Shown one piece after another: positions 1 through 7,198 of a stretch of DNA of 13,463 nt. A program made the position numbers and the translations under genes. The stretch spans positions 1 to 13,463 of the forward strand of contig NYST01000038.1 in the NCBI GenBank assembly GCA_002683155.1, in the 5' to 3' direction. The notes under the pieces are model-generated. The model ran no database searches, was not told where the DNA came from, and was given only the letters and a program-made list of their open reading frames with translations. The DNA comes from Methanobacteriota archaeon (GTDB lineage: Archaea > Thermoplasmatota > Poseidoniia > Poseidoniales > Thalassarchaeaceae). Positions within the stretch are counted from its first letter, which is position 1, and each line of letters opens with the position of its first letter.

Positions 1-1
1 G

Positions 2-595
2 ATTCTTTCCGGTGATTTGGTAGCTTCGGCGAGAAATATTAGTACAACCGATGAGCCAGTGAGGAAGTTTGTCAACAATGACTCATTTGAGAAAGTATTA
101 GTTTTGAAACCGTCTATCGAGATAAACGCTTGGTCATCCCAGAGGGGAATGGCAGGCTTCTCTTCCACACCAATAATTCTGACCGCACGCATTTGGTCCG
201 TATCGGGCGATTTGCTTGGGCCAGATGGCGATAGGGAATCCGGCGAGTGGTCGATTATAGAGGATCCATGGTCCCAAACAGTATCCCTATTGCAGGATAG
301 CCAAAACCTACAACAAGCCCCCGTACTGAGGTCCTTTGAACCACCGGTAAAAAATTGGGTCACTTCGGACAGAATTTTCGAAGAAATAGCCAAGGTAATT
401 GGTGAAAGAAGAAGGGGGAATTCCGGCGAAAGAAGTGAATCGGGGACTGTTCGAAGCATGCTTCTCCAGAATTGGCCCTTGGATCACGGAAGCACCACCT
501 TAGGTAGCCACGCAATCTTCATTCCTGGTTGGCTAATCAATCTTGAAACTGAAATGATACTTCACGGGAGAAACGGGCGCCTATACGATATCTAA
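2..595 (+). CDS. Unrecognised protein, C-terminal part (5' end outside window)
   Basis: The frame is open from the first bases of the window, so this is probably the 3' part of a gene starting upstream. A TTG at 17 is the first start-like codon but has no clear ribosome binding site. About 197 residues are visible. I recognise no family. The sequence is mixed alpha/beta in character, rich in Trp and Ser, without a transmembrane segment or cysteine motif. A stretch near the middle (around residues 130-145) is Arg/Gly/Ser-rich and looks like a flexible linker. The C-terminus (GWLINLETEMILHGRNGRLYDI, split here only for description) looks like the end of a folded domain. The TAA stop at 593-595 overlaps the TAG stop of the convergent coiled-coil gene by two bases, supporting both ends as real. 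Function is unknown. Confidence 0.6.
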   Translation: MLSGDLVASARNISTTDEPVRKFVNNDSFEKVLVLKPSIEINAWSSQRGMAGFSSTPIILTARIWSVSGDLLGPDGDRESGEWSIIEDPWSQTVSLLQDSQNLQQAPVLRSFEPPVKNWVTSDRIFEEIAKVIGERRRGNSGERSESGTVRSMLLQNWPLDHGSTTLGSHAIFIPGWLINLETEMILHGRNGRLYDI

Positions 596-1452
596 CTTCT
601 CTGAAGTAGCATCATATCTTCATCCGAAAGAGTCTGACCCTCCATCAATCTTGACATCAGTTCTGAAACATCGACTCTCTCGGGACCCTCCTCCTTCCTC
701 GTTCCTGATAACTTCAGAATATCTTGCATGGAATGGATGCATCTGAGAGAAATGATGTACTTGTTATGCAAATCATCGGCTTCTCCCTTGGTTGAAGTTA
801 GTGCTAGATGTTCCGAATTAGCCATGCCTCTGAGCCTATCCACCTCATTTGAGAGCTCCATCATTAGGGAATGGGCCTCTTCAGATTTTTCCGAAGCATC
901 TGTCACTGCGTCGTGTGCCTTCTGTTGCCTCTTCTCAGCCTGCTTAACTTCCTTCAGAACTGAAGAGCTACTTTTTTCCTCTTCTTGTTTCAACATCTTG
1001 AATTCATTCTGCAACCTCTTCATTGTTGCAAAGAATTCTCTTTCCTTTTTTGAGCTAATTTGCCCTGTCTGATGGCGCCATTCTAACTTATTCATCTGCT
1101 CCCGAATCTTATGGGAGTTGGGGCCGTTTCTTTTCTTTCCAGAGGTACTATCCTTTGTTTCAACAGAACTTCTTAATTTGGCACGTATTTCCTTCAATTC
1201 ATTAGTCTTCTCAAGCCTAATCTTCCTTAGTTCTGCAACTCTGCTGTTTGCTTCATTTCGTAACACTTTCTGCTTCTGGACTTCCGTGATCAACTCCTTA
1301 ACTTGGCTGTTAATCTCATTTCTCTTGTCCAATTGACTCCTGACCTTGTTGTTCAACTCGTCACGCCTAGTTTTGAAATCTGATAGCTTGTCGCTAACCG
1401 ATTGAGTCCTCGTTTCGAAAACTTCACTAAAATTCGACTGATTGAGTTCCAA
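592..1452 (-). CDS. COG1340-type archaeal coiled-coil protein (paralogue 1)
   Basis: The 286-residue product is almost entirely predicted coiled coil. Residues 25-95 carry spaced repeats of the form R-[DN]-E-x-N-x-x-V (near 30, 45 and 66), a hallmark I associate with euryarchaeal COG1340 proteins. Residues 121-142 carry LEWRHQT followed by KKEREF, the most conserved patch of that family. Residues 263-285 form a short helical cap (LMEGQTLSDED) like the usual family C-terminus. It starts at TTG 1452: a stop codon lies directly before it, and GAGGGG sits five bases upstream. It is the last of three same-strand coiled-coil genes, 63 bp after the previous stop. There is no signal peptide or membrane helix, so it should be cytosolic. 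No biochemical role is established for the family as far as I know; it is often misnamed phosphoserine phosphatase in automatic annotation. Confidence 0.85.
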   Translation of the reverse strand: MELNQSNFSEVFETRTQSVSDKLSDFKTRRDELNNKVRSQLDKRNEINSQVKELITEVQKQKVLRNEANSRVAELRKIRLEKTNELKEIRAKLRSSVETKDSTSGKKRNGPNSHKIREQMNKLEWRHQTGQISSKKEREFFATMKRLQNEFKMLKQEEEKSSSSVLKEVKQAEKRQQKAHDAVTDASEKSEEAHSLMMELSNEVDRLRGMANSEHLALTSTKGEADDLHNKYIISLRCIHSMQDILKLSGTRKEEGPERVDVSELMSRLMEGQTLSDEDMMLLQRS

Positions 1453-1515
1453 CTAGGCCCCTCAATGACTTCGAATTTGGGTCTCCATTTAAGGAATACC
1501 GAGTTTTCATCAAAT

Positions 1516-2484
1516 CTAATCCCTGCGAGTAGCAACTCTGCCCTGCCTACTGCCCCTGCGAGAAACTCCTATCTTCCTGCCTCTTTTCCTAGTTTTGGTA
1601 CTGGGAATCACATTTTTCCTATCGCCATCATTCGTTTCAGAAATCGCCGAGAGGCGACCAGACTCTAGTAAAGCCCCCAACTCATCTGTGCTTAGCAAGC
1701 CCCCCTTGGCAGCGATTCCGCGTATATCTTCTATGCTGGCTATATTCCCCCTACTAGACGAAATTCTGGAGAATTTCTCAATTCGCCCCAACTCATTTCT
1801 TTCAACCTTAGTAGTTTCCTTCAAGGCCTCAATTTTCTTATCGATCGATGCAATCCTTTTGCTGATTCTCCTAATCTCCTTTCTGCTAATTTTCTCCTCT
1901 TCAATTTCTACATTTTCTTTGAGTTCAGAAACTACTTTGTTTGAGACTACTTTGTTTTGATCCAATTTGGTTGAAATCTCCCTCATTTCGGACACTTTTT
2001 TGATATATTCAGAATGCGCCTTCTCAGCCTCTTTCTTTTTCTTAATTGATGCCTGTATTTCGAAGAATCTACTGAATGCCGTCAGCTCCGGATTTAGCAT
2101 TGGTACGGACGTCAAGTCATTGTCAATACTGGTCAAAGAATCGTAAGTTTCACTCAACCACTCTTCTAGAATTTTCGATGGCGGAGGTACACACTTGTTG
2201 ATACTATCTCGCACTTCTCGTTTCTTTTGTGCTTCCTTTCTTGATAAATGGAATTGACTAAGCAACTTCTTCCTTCCCGAATCGGAATTCTCAAATCCTA
2301 CGATAGCGGATCTCAGAGACTTTACTATGTGGACTTGCTCTTTCCTCTCTGTCCGCAATTCTCTTATCTGAACGTCAATGGATTTCAAAAAGACCTTCTT
2401 TTCTTTGATAATTTTATTTATTTCTCCCGAATCCAAACCTTCCAGATCGCCCCACTTGTTTTTTTGATTCGACGCCCCACTCAT
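1516..2484 (-). CDS. Coiled-coil protein with basic C-terminal tail (paralogue 2)
   Basis: A 322-residue, mostly alpha-helical, Lys/Glu-rich protein and the most diverged of the four paralogues. Two long coiled-coil arms (about 18-98 and 140-245) are separated by a break containing CVPPP at 98-102. The conserved mid-region patch is degenerate (around 116-142). Residues 255-282 (IRGIAAKGGLLSTDELGALL) match the helical cap seen at the end of its relatives. Beyond the cap is a strongly basic 30-residue tail containing GRKIGVSR at 302-309, also found in the MBF1 of this window. An in-frame 15-bp duplication gives NKVVS-NKVVS in the second arm. The ATG at 2484 overlaps the TGA of the preceding gene (ATGA), implying translational coupling. 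The basic tail suggests nucleic-acid or ribosome contact; this is inference. Confidence 0.85.
   Translation of the reverse strand: MSGASNQKNKWGDLEGLDSGEINKIIKEKKVFLKSIDVQIRELRTERKEQVHIVKSLRSAIVGFENSDSGRKKLLSQFHLSRKEAQKKREVRDSINKCVPPPSKILEEWLSETYDSLTSIDNDLTSVPMLNPELTAFSRFFEIQASIKKKKEAEKAHSEYIKKVSEMREISTKLDQNKVVSNKVVSELKENVEIEEEKISRKEIRRISKRIASIDKKIEALKETTKVERNELGRIEKFSRISSSRGNIASIEDIRGIAAKGGLLSTDELGALLESGRLSAISETNDGDRKNVIPSTKTRKRGRKIGVSRRGSRQGRVATRRD
1931..1960 (-). repeat. 15-bp in-frame tandem duplication in coiled-coil gene
   Basis: ACTACTTTGTTT occurs at 1931-1942 and again at 1946-1957, a 15-bp period. On the coding strand it produces a repeated five-residue unit (NKVVS then NKVVS). Five residues is not a multiple of the seven-residue heptad, so the duplication shifts the coiled-coil register. 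Confidence 0.8.
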
Positions 2485-3311
2485 TCTTCTTCACTTCCGG
2501 CTTTCTCTGTGACTTTCTTCTTCCTAGTTTTCTTTGCGAAAGAAGAACGTCCACCTTGCTCAACTGTTTTACTGGCTTTTAGTAGATCCCCGAAACCAGG
2601 ACCAGCTTCTCCAAACCCTAATTCCAGCCTCTTTTCCCAGTGCTGTATTGCCCTATCGCTTTGGGAAAGCAGCTCCCTTGCCCGATCTAATTGGCTCTTG
2701 ACCTCCTTTAATTCCCCCGAAGATTCTGACAGTTTGCCGTACATTGGTTGAGCCTTCTTTACCGCATTGATCATCTTTGAATGCGATTTATCTGCCTTCT
2801 TGAATAATTCAGACATTTTTCTGCTCTTTTCCAAATAACTCAACATATCTGGATTGGAATCCTTTCGATCCCTAATCCATTTGTCATTCTCTGTGATTAG
2901 CGCCCTCCTCTTCTCCAACAGCCTCCTCTCTGATTTGTGATCAAGCGCGGACGTCTGGATCTTATTCTCAATATCCTCAATCTCCTCGAGCAGCTTCCTC
3001 TTCTTCCATTCAGGGTCCAGACTAATCATTCCACCTGAGCTAATCAGCCTCTCTCGTATCTCTTTGACCTCTGGAATCAGCCCACCAGCCTTACTCTGAT
3101 GAGAATCCCTGTCTGCCTTGAATGATGCAACCTTACTGTTCGCTTCGTCGAATGCCTTCTTCAGTCGTTCAACCTTCGGGCTAAGCAAGTCTTCTTCGGC
3201 TTCCAAATTTCGTATTACGCCGGGAAGACTTTCCTTTAGCATAATCCTCCTCTGCAGGAGTTTGTCAGCGAGCTCTTTGGGCTCAACCCGCATCAGTTCT
3301 CCAGCGTCCAT
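2481..3311 (-). CDS. COG1340-type archaeal coiled-coil protein (paralogue 3)
   Basis: First gene of the minus-strand coiled-coil operon, 276 residues from the ATG at 3311. The frame stays open to a TTG at 3344, but a TATA-like element (CATAAAAG, 3333-3342) lies about 26 bp before the ATG. The ATG is therefore the likely start of a leaderless message, and the TTG would lie inside the promoter. Helical arms cover about 10-90 and 105-220. ANSKVASFKADRD (near 57-69) resembles the Arg/Asn repeat of paralogue 1. IENKIQTSALDHKSER (114-129) matches the conserved patch LEWRHQT...KKER. The end is basic then acidic (KKTRKKK...GSEEE) and lacks the GRKIGVSR motif. Its TGA overlaps the next gene's ATG. It is probably cytosolic and structural or scaffold-like; function is unknown. 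Confidence 0.85.
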   Translation of the reverse strand: MDAGELMRVEPKELADKLLQRRIMLKESLPGVIRNLEAEEDLLSPKVERLKKAFDEANSKVASFKADRDSHQSKAGGLIPEVKEIRERLISSGGMISLDPEWKKRKLLEEIEDIENKIQTSALDHKSERRLLEKRRALITENDKWIRDRKDSNPDMLSYLEKSRKMSELFKKADKSHSKMINAVKKAQPMYGKLSESSGELKEVKSQLDRARELLSQSDRAIQHWEKRLELGFGEAGPGFGDLLKASKTVEQGGRSSFAKKTRKKKVTEKAGSEEE

Positions 3312-3332
3312 TTCGATTGCGAGAAATACATC

Positions 3333-3342
3333 CCTTTTATGC
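3333..3342. promoter_or_regulatory. Shared bidirectional TATA-like element
   Basis: The sequence CCTTTTATGC reads as TTTTAT on the plus strand and GCATAAAAGG on the minus strand. It lies about 26 bp from the minus-strand ATG (3311) and about 29 bp from the plus-strand ATG (3367), the spacing expected for archaeal TATA boxes of leaderless or very short-leader transcripts. Neither ATG has a convincing Shine-Dalgarno motif. I infer that one element, or two overlapping ones, drives both divergent operons. Confidence 0.5.
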
Positions 3343-3366
3343 AATTTTGTGGGTTTGATTCATACG

Positions 3367-4932
3367 ATGCCCATTAAAGCCGATATCATGAGGGCCTTGG
3401 CAAGCAATACTGCCCCTTTGTTCGTAGCGATATTATTGCTGTCTTGCATTGGATTGCAACCACACTCTCCAAATCTTCTAAATTCTCTCGACTTTTCCCC
3501 AATGCACTCCGAAGAGTCGACCAATTCGACAAATTTCACCACATCTGGTGGATCTGGTTTGGCAGTATCCGGAGAGCCGGGGTACGTCGGCGATGTCCTA
3601 ATTGCATCAATCATGGTCACAAATTCTGGTAATGCTAGTGGGGCTGTCGCGCTCGTAATCTCTCCCGATTCCGGAGGTGAATCCTTCCAAGGTGAGCACA
3701 TCACCATCTCACCAGGATCAACTCGCCAGGTTTCCTCACACTTCACATTGCTTTCTCCTGGTACTAGCAATTTTGATTGGCTCGTAACCGTCATTGAGGG
3801 GCAGGATAGTTTACAATTGAGGGGAAATTTTTCTGTAGAGGTTATGCCAAGCCAGATTCTCAACGTCTCTATCGATTCTATCGAATGGTCCAATTCTGAA
3901 GGATTGAGTTTTGATGCCTTAATTTCTCTTTCAGCTGGAAAGTCCCGAGTTATTATCCTAGATGCCTATTCTGTAGACCAGGGGAACTACCAGTTATTAC
4001 AGAGTGTGAAGATTGACTCTAACCCTGGAAGGCGAGCAATCACGTTTGATCTCGGACATCCTTCGGCAGAACAGGTTTTACTGGAAGCCATACCAATTGA
4101 TTGGCTGCCATCTTCTAATTCTGGCAACTCAACAATAATCGATGTTGTAGAGCCAGTAGTGACTGAGGAATCAATCGTTGTGAGTGCTTCCTTTCCTTCT
4201 GAAAGCCCAACTCCGGGTAGCAGTCCAATGGTGATAATTTCATTAGAAAATATTGGAAATTATCAAGCACAATCAGGATTTCTTCGAATCATTTCATCAT
4301 CCGACCAAGAAATTCTAGCAGAAACATCAGTACCAACAGTGATGCCGGGTTCCAAATTTACAACTGATGTTTCCATACCTGACTGGCCCGCTAGCGATAG
4401 TGTTGGATTGGAGATTCAATGGCATACAAATGGGATCCATTCTACAAGTTTCTATTCAATTGAAACGGAAAATAGCCAGGAAGGAACTGAACTCCCATTT
4501 GACTTGCTAGCGGCCGGGTACGGCCTTCTAGCCGGGATTCTGATTATACTTCTTGGAACATTGGTTTGGCGAGCAGTCTCAACTAGAACGCCCTCAACCT
4601 CCGACCTCAATCTTCGTGATACCAAGGAATCAGAAAGGAAACTCTCAAAACAAGAGAAGGTTGAGATTCAATGCTCGTATTGCGATCAAAGGCTGATGGT
4701 CCCAAACAATCATTCCGGTGGTGTTCGTTGTCCCGCCTGTTCGATGGAATTCGTTGTTAATGAAGAAAAGAATCCCGAATATCAAATTGCAAGCTCTTCA
4801 GAAGACACTCTTAATTGTCCTGAATGCAATCAGGCCTTGAGAGTAAAGATGGAGAATAGACCCGTAATGTCTAGATGTCCAGTTTGCAGGACCGAATTTA
4901 TGGCTGTAGCAGAGGAGGTTCAAGATGTCTGA
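3367..4932 (+). CDS. Secreted/membrane protein with CARDB-like domains, one TM helix and two cytoplasmic zinc ribbons
   Basis: 521 residues from ATG 3367 (ATG 3388 is also possible). Upstream in-frame codons overlap the divergent coiled-coil gene and are rejected. An N-terminal hydrophobic segment (16-30) looks like a signal peptide; LLSC at 24-27 is faintly lipobox-like. Residues 72-160 and 265-365 look like CARDB-type beta-sandwich units (VTNSGN / LENIGN, then a PGS turn). The region is Ser/Thr-rich with several N-x-S/T sequons, as expected outside the cell. A transmembrane helix spans 378-404, followed by a basic linker and two zinc ribbons: C436-x2-C439...C455-x2-C458 and C484-x2-C487...C504-x2-C507. 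This suggests an outside-to-inside sensor or anchor. It is first in an operon; its last 8 bp overlap the DtxR-type gene. The exact role is unknown. Confidence 0.8.
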   Translation: MPIKADIMRALASNTAPLFVAILLLSCIGLQPHSPNLLNSLDFSPMHSEESTNSTNFTTSGGSGLAVSGEPGYVGDVLIASIMVTNSGNASGAVALVISPDSGGESFQGEHITISPGSTRQVSSHFTLLSPGTSNFDWLVTVIEGQDSLQLRGNFSVEVMPSQILNVSIDSIEWSNSEGLSFDALISLSAGKSRVIILDAYSVDQGNYQLLQSVKIDSNPGRRAITFDLGHPSAEQVLLEAIPIDWLPSSNSGNSTIIDVVEPVVTEESIVVSASFPSESPTPGSSPMVIISLENIGNYQAQSGFLRIISSSDQEILAETSVPTVMPGSKFTTDVSIPDWPASDSVGLEIQWHTNGIHSTSFYSIETENSQEGTELPFDLLAAGYGLLAGILIILLGTLVWRAVSTRTPSTSDLNLRDTKESERKLSKQEKVEIQCSYCDQRLMVPNNHSGGVRCPACSMEFVVNEEKNPEYQIASSSEDTLNCPECNQALRVKMENRPVMSRCPVCRTEFMAVAEEVQDV

Positions 4933-5587
4933 TTTCAGTGAAATTGAGGAGATGTACCTGAAGACAATATTTGAGGTTCACACTGAATCTCCTGGGGAGA
5001 TTGTTAAGACGACACAACTCGCAGATTTGATGGGAGTTTCTGCTGCTTCTGTTACAGAAATGGTCCAACGCCTTTCTCAACGTGAAATGATCACTCACAT
5101 ACCATATCGTGGTTGCCGGCTAACTACCGCGGGTTTTCAATTAGCGGCGCGAGTGAAACGGCGAGAAGGCCTATTGGAGGTTCTTCTGAAAGACGTGATC
5201 GGCTTCAATGGGGACGTAAAAGGAGTTGCTTGCAAAATGGAGCATGCAGTGGGGGTGGACTTGGAGGAAACTCTTGATCGTCTTCTTGGCTATCCTGAAA
5301 CTACAGTTGGTGGTGGTAGAATTCCGAGTATCGAGAGAGACTTTGAAACATTGGGTGTTGGAACGCTATTGCCCTTGGGGCGCCTTCCAGATGATTCTTC
5401 AGCAGTTATCGAATTGATTGTTGCAAATGATGTCGAATCTATAACCATCAGTGATTGTGGACTAGGAATTGATTCCATTGTCTCTGTTTCGGGCGGAAAG
5501 ATAACCATCGAAGGAAACATGGTCGCATTGTCCGATAGTATTTCTATGAAGATACTCGCGAGAATAACTTCTATGGGGGGACAATGA
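4925..5587 (+). CDS. DtxR/MntR-family metal-dependent transcriptional repressor with FeoA-like C-terminus
   Basis: 220 residues. A winged helix at about 6-72 (TTQLADLMGVSAASVTEMVQ is the helix-turn-helix core) is followed by the metal-binding dimerisation domain (75-140) and a FeoA/SH3-like domain (about 145-217). Counterparts of the DtxR primary-site ligands are present: M10, C103, E106 and H107 in CKMEH. In the ancillary site, DtxR His79 and His98 align with E81 and K99, and only Glu83 (E85) is kept. The usual PHG before IP is VGG here. This is therefore probably an Fe(II)- or Mn(II)-responsive regulator with an altered second site. The start ATG is preceded by GGAGG (4915-4919) and overlaps the upstream gene by 8 bp. 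Its own TGA overlaps the next ATG. It may autoregulate the operon; no operator was identified. Confidence 0.88.
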   Translation: MSDFSEIEEMYLKTIFEVHTESPGEIVKTTQLADLMGVSAASVTEMVQRLSQREMITHIPYRGCRLTTAGFQLAARVKRREGLLEVLLKDVIGFNGDVKGVACKMEHAVGVDLEETLDRLLGYPETTVGGGRIPSIERDFETLGVGTLLPLGRLPDDSSAVIELIVANDVESITISDCGLGIDSIVSVSGGKITIEGNMVALSDSISMKILARITSMGGQ

Positions 5588-7164
5588 TGTCTTCGAAGGA
5601 GGAAGAAAGTCCTGTTCAATCTCCTGAAGGTGAATTGGAATCAATGATTGATACTCTACGGGAAACCCCCCCCGAAGCACCAGAAATCAAAGTAATGGTG
5701 AAGGAGCAGGATGCCGTTGAAATCAATGAAAACAAGATGAAATTAAAATCCAGGGAGATAATTCTGACAGGTATTGACGACCTATTGATTAGTCGCGGTG
5801 CGCGTCTGATATTGTTTCTGCCCATTGTTGTCGTTCTACTTTTCGGCCTCGCACAGTCATATCGTGGTTCGGTTCCTGATTGGTGGGCCGGCGGGGTGCA
5901 GGAACTTTTCCTCAACCTTTCATTTTCAAAATCAGTTTATCTACTTGCTTTGGCTTTACTAATTGCTGATCTGGTACTATTGTTTGTTCTACATTACTTG
6001 CTGTGGGTGACCAAGAGAATTTTCCAAATTGAAACCGATGAAATCGTCTCAACCGGCGTAACATTTCGTAGTTCTCATGGCTATAGCGAGATGAAAGCCG
6101 TAATTGATGGCGCTTCGAACCAACTAAACCTAACAACTACGTTGATGATATTCTCAACCGTTCTACTTGGTTTGGCACTACTCTTCCCTTCTGACACCCA
6201 GGGCATCCCAGTGTTGATTGCATTATCCACTGGTAGTCTACTTTCGGGACATAGTGTATACATGGTTTCCAACAGGCCTAGATTCAATACCGTCGAACCA
6301 TGGGGGCTGTTGTCTGCATTTTCTCCACCAATGCACCCTGCATTGCTGAATATGCCTTTCACAGATGTCATCAGGTCCCATGTCGACCCCTTGCTTGCAG
6401 TCCGATTCTCCAAGTACGTGTCATCGTTTACTGAAAATCTACAGAGAGGTGTCAAACTGTCAGAATTACAGGAATACCTTCTACAAGTTCTAGATATGTT
6501 TCGTTCAGGACTTATCGAAGAGGAGGATTTCCATAAAGCATTAGGCGAATTGGTTGATACCAAGACCATTGATCAAATCATCAATCATCCAGAGCTTGGT
6601 GAGGAGACACTGGATAGGTTACTTTTGCATGCGAGGGACAGATGCGCCCCCTTCTTCCGACTAAATGACAGGATGAGAATGCATTTGTCAACCCAATCAA
6701 ATGAGCAAATTTGGTTTGATGTAGATATGGAGAATTTAACTCACGGACAGGCAAACCTATTCGCCTTCGTTCTTAACCAGACCGGAGAACCTCAGGATCT
6801 CATTCTCAGGGTCCAGACTCCTGATTTCCGTCCAAACGAGTGCATCTACCGTCTCAAAGCCGAACCACATTCTGATGACTCATTATCCGGAAAGGCCACC
6901 TACGAAAGGGTCTCATCCTCAATGTCTTCTTCCAGAATTGTCTGGCAGACATTGGTGCCATCATCTATGGGTGATGCTACTGTAACAGTGAGGCTCGAGG
7001 ACTCTTCTGGAAATTTAATTTCTGGCAAGGTACTAACTTCACAAGTACGCTCCGATCTATTCACCCGCCTACGCATGACAACTGGTGCAGTGTTCATGTT
7101 CGGTGCCGCTCTTGCCATTATTTCTCCTGTCCTGCCCTTTGTAGCAAGATTGCTTGGCCTTTAG
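5584..7164 (+). CDS. Five-helix membrane protein with cytoplasmic/beta-rich central region
   Basis: 526 residues; the ATG overlaps the TGA of the repressor gene, so the two are likely translationally coupled. The N-terminus (1-60) is acidic and soluble. Predicted membrane helices lie at about 73-91, 117-141, 184-201, 207-227 and 499-520. Between helices 4 and 5 is a large soluble part. An alpha-helical region comes first (260-355), including an acidic helix-loop segment near 306-325 and a helical repeat-like stretch. A beta-rich region follows (375-490), which could be a C2/immunoglobulin-like sandwich. I recognise no family and see no transporter, protease or kinase motif. Its location between a metal sensor and a coiled-coil gene suggests a membrane scaffold for the coiled-coil proteins; this is inference only. 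Confidence 0.75.
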   Translation: MMSSKEEESPVQSPEGELESMIDTLRETPPEAPEIKVMVKEQDAVEINENKMKLKSREIILTGIDDLLISRGARLILFLPIVVVLLFGLAQSYRGSVPDWWAGGVQELFLNLSFSKSVYLLALALLIADLVLLFVLHYLLWVTKRIFQIETDEIVSTGVTFRSSHGYSEMKAVIDGASNQLNLTTTLMIFSTVLLGLALLFPSDTQGIPVLIALSTGSLLSGHSVYMVSNRPRFNTVEPWGLLSAFSPPMHPALLNMPFTDVIRSHVDPLLAVRFSKYVSSFTENLQRGVKLSELQEYLLQVLDMFRSGLIEEEDFHKALGELVDTKTIDQIINHPELGEETLDRLLLHARDRCAPFFRLNDRMRMHLSTQSNEQIWFDVDMENLTHGQANLFAFVLNQTGEPQDLILRVQTPDFRPNECIYRLKAEPHSDDSLSGKATYERVSSSMSSSRIVWQTLVPSSMGDATVTVRLEDSSGNLISGKVLTSQVRSDLFTRLRMTTGAVFMFGAALAIISPVLPFVARLLGL

Positions 7165-7198
7165 GTCTCTTCAATAAGGGGGGACTATTCGGAATTGC

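Noticed and set aside
728..1072. Plus-strand frame of 114 codons
   Set aside because: Antisense to paralogue 1; its Ser/Leu/Phe-rich content is the mirror of Lys/Glu-rich coiled coil.
1353..1535. 60-codon minus-strand frame bridging paralogues 2 and 1
   Set aside because: Overlaps both in another frame and has no family resemblance; the TTG at 1452 with GAGGGG explains the region better.
1595..1960. Hydrophobic plus-strand frame resembling a membrane protein
   Set aside because: Shadow of the coiled-coil gene on the other strand; no start signal.
3118..3366. N-terminal extension of the zinc-ribbon membrane protein
   Set aside because: It lies antisense to the coiled-coil gene and across the promoter; the signal peptide begins after ATG 3367.
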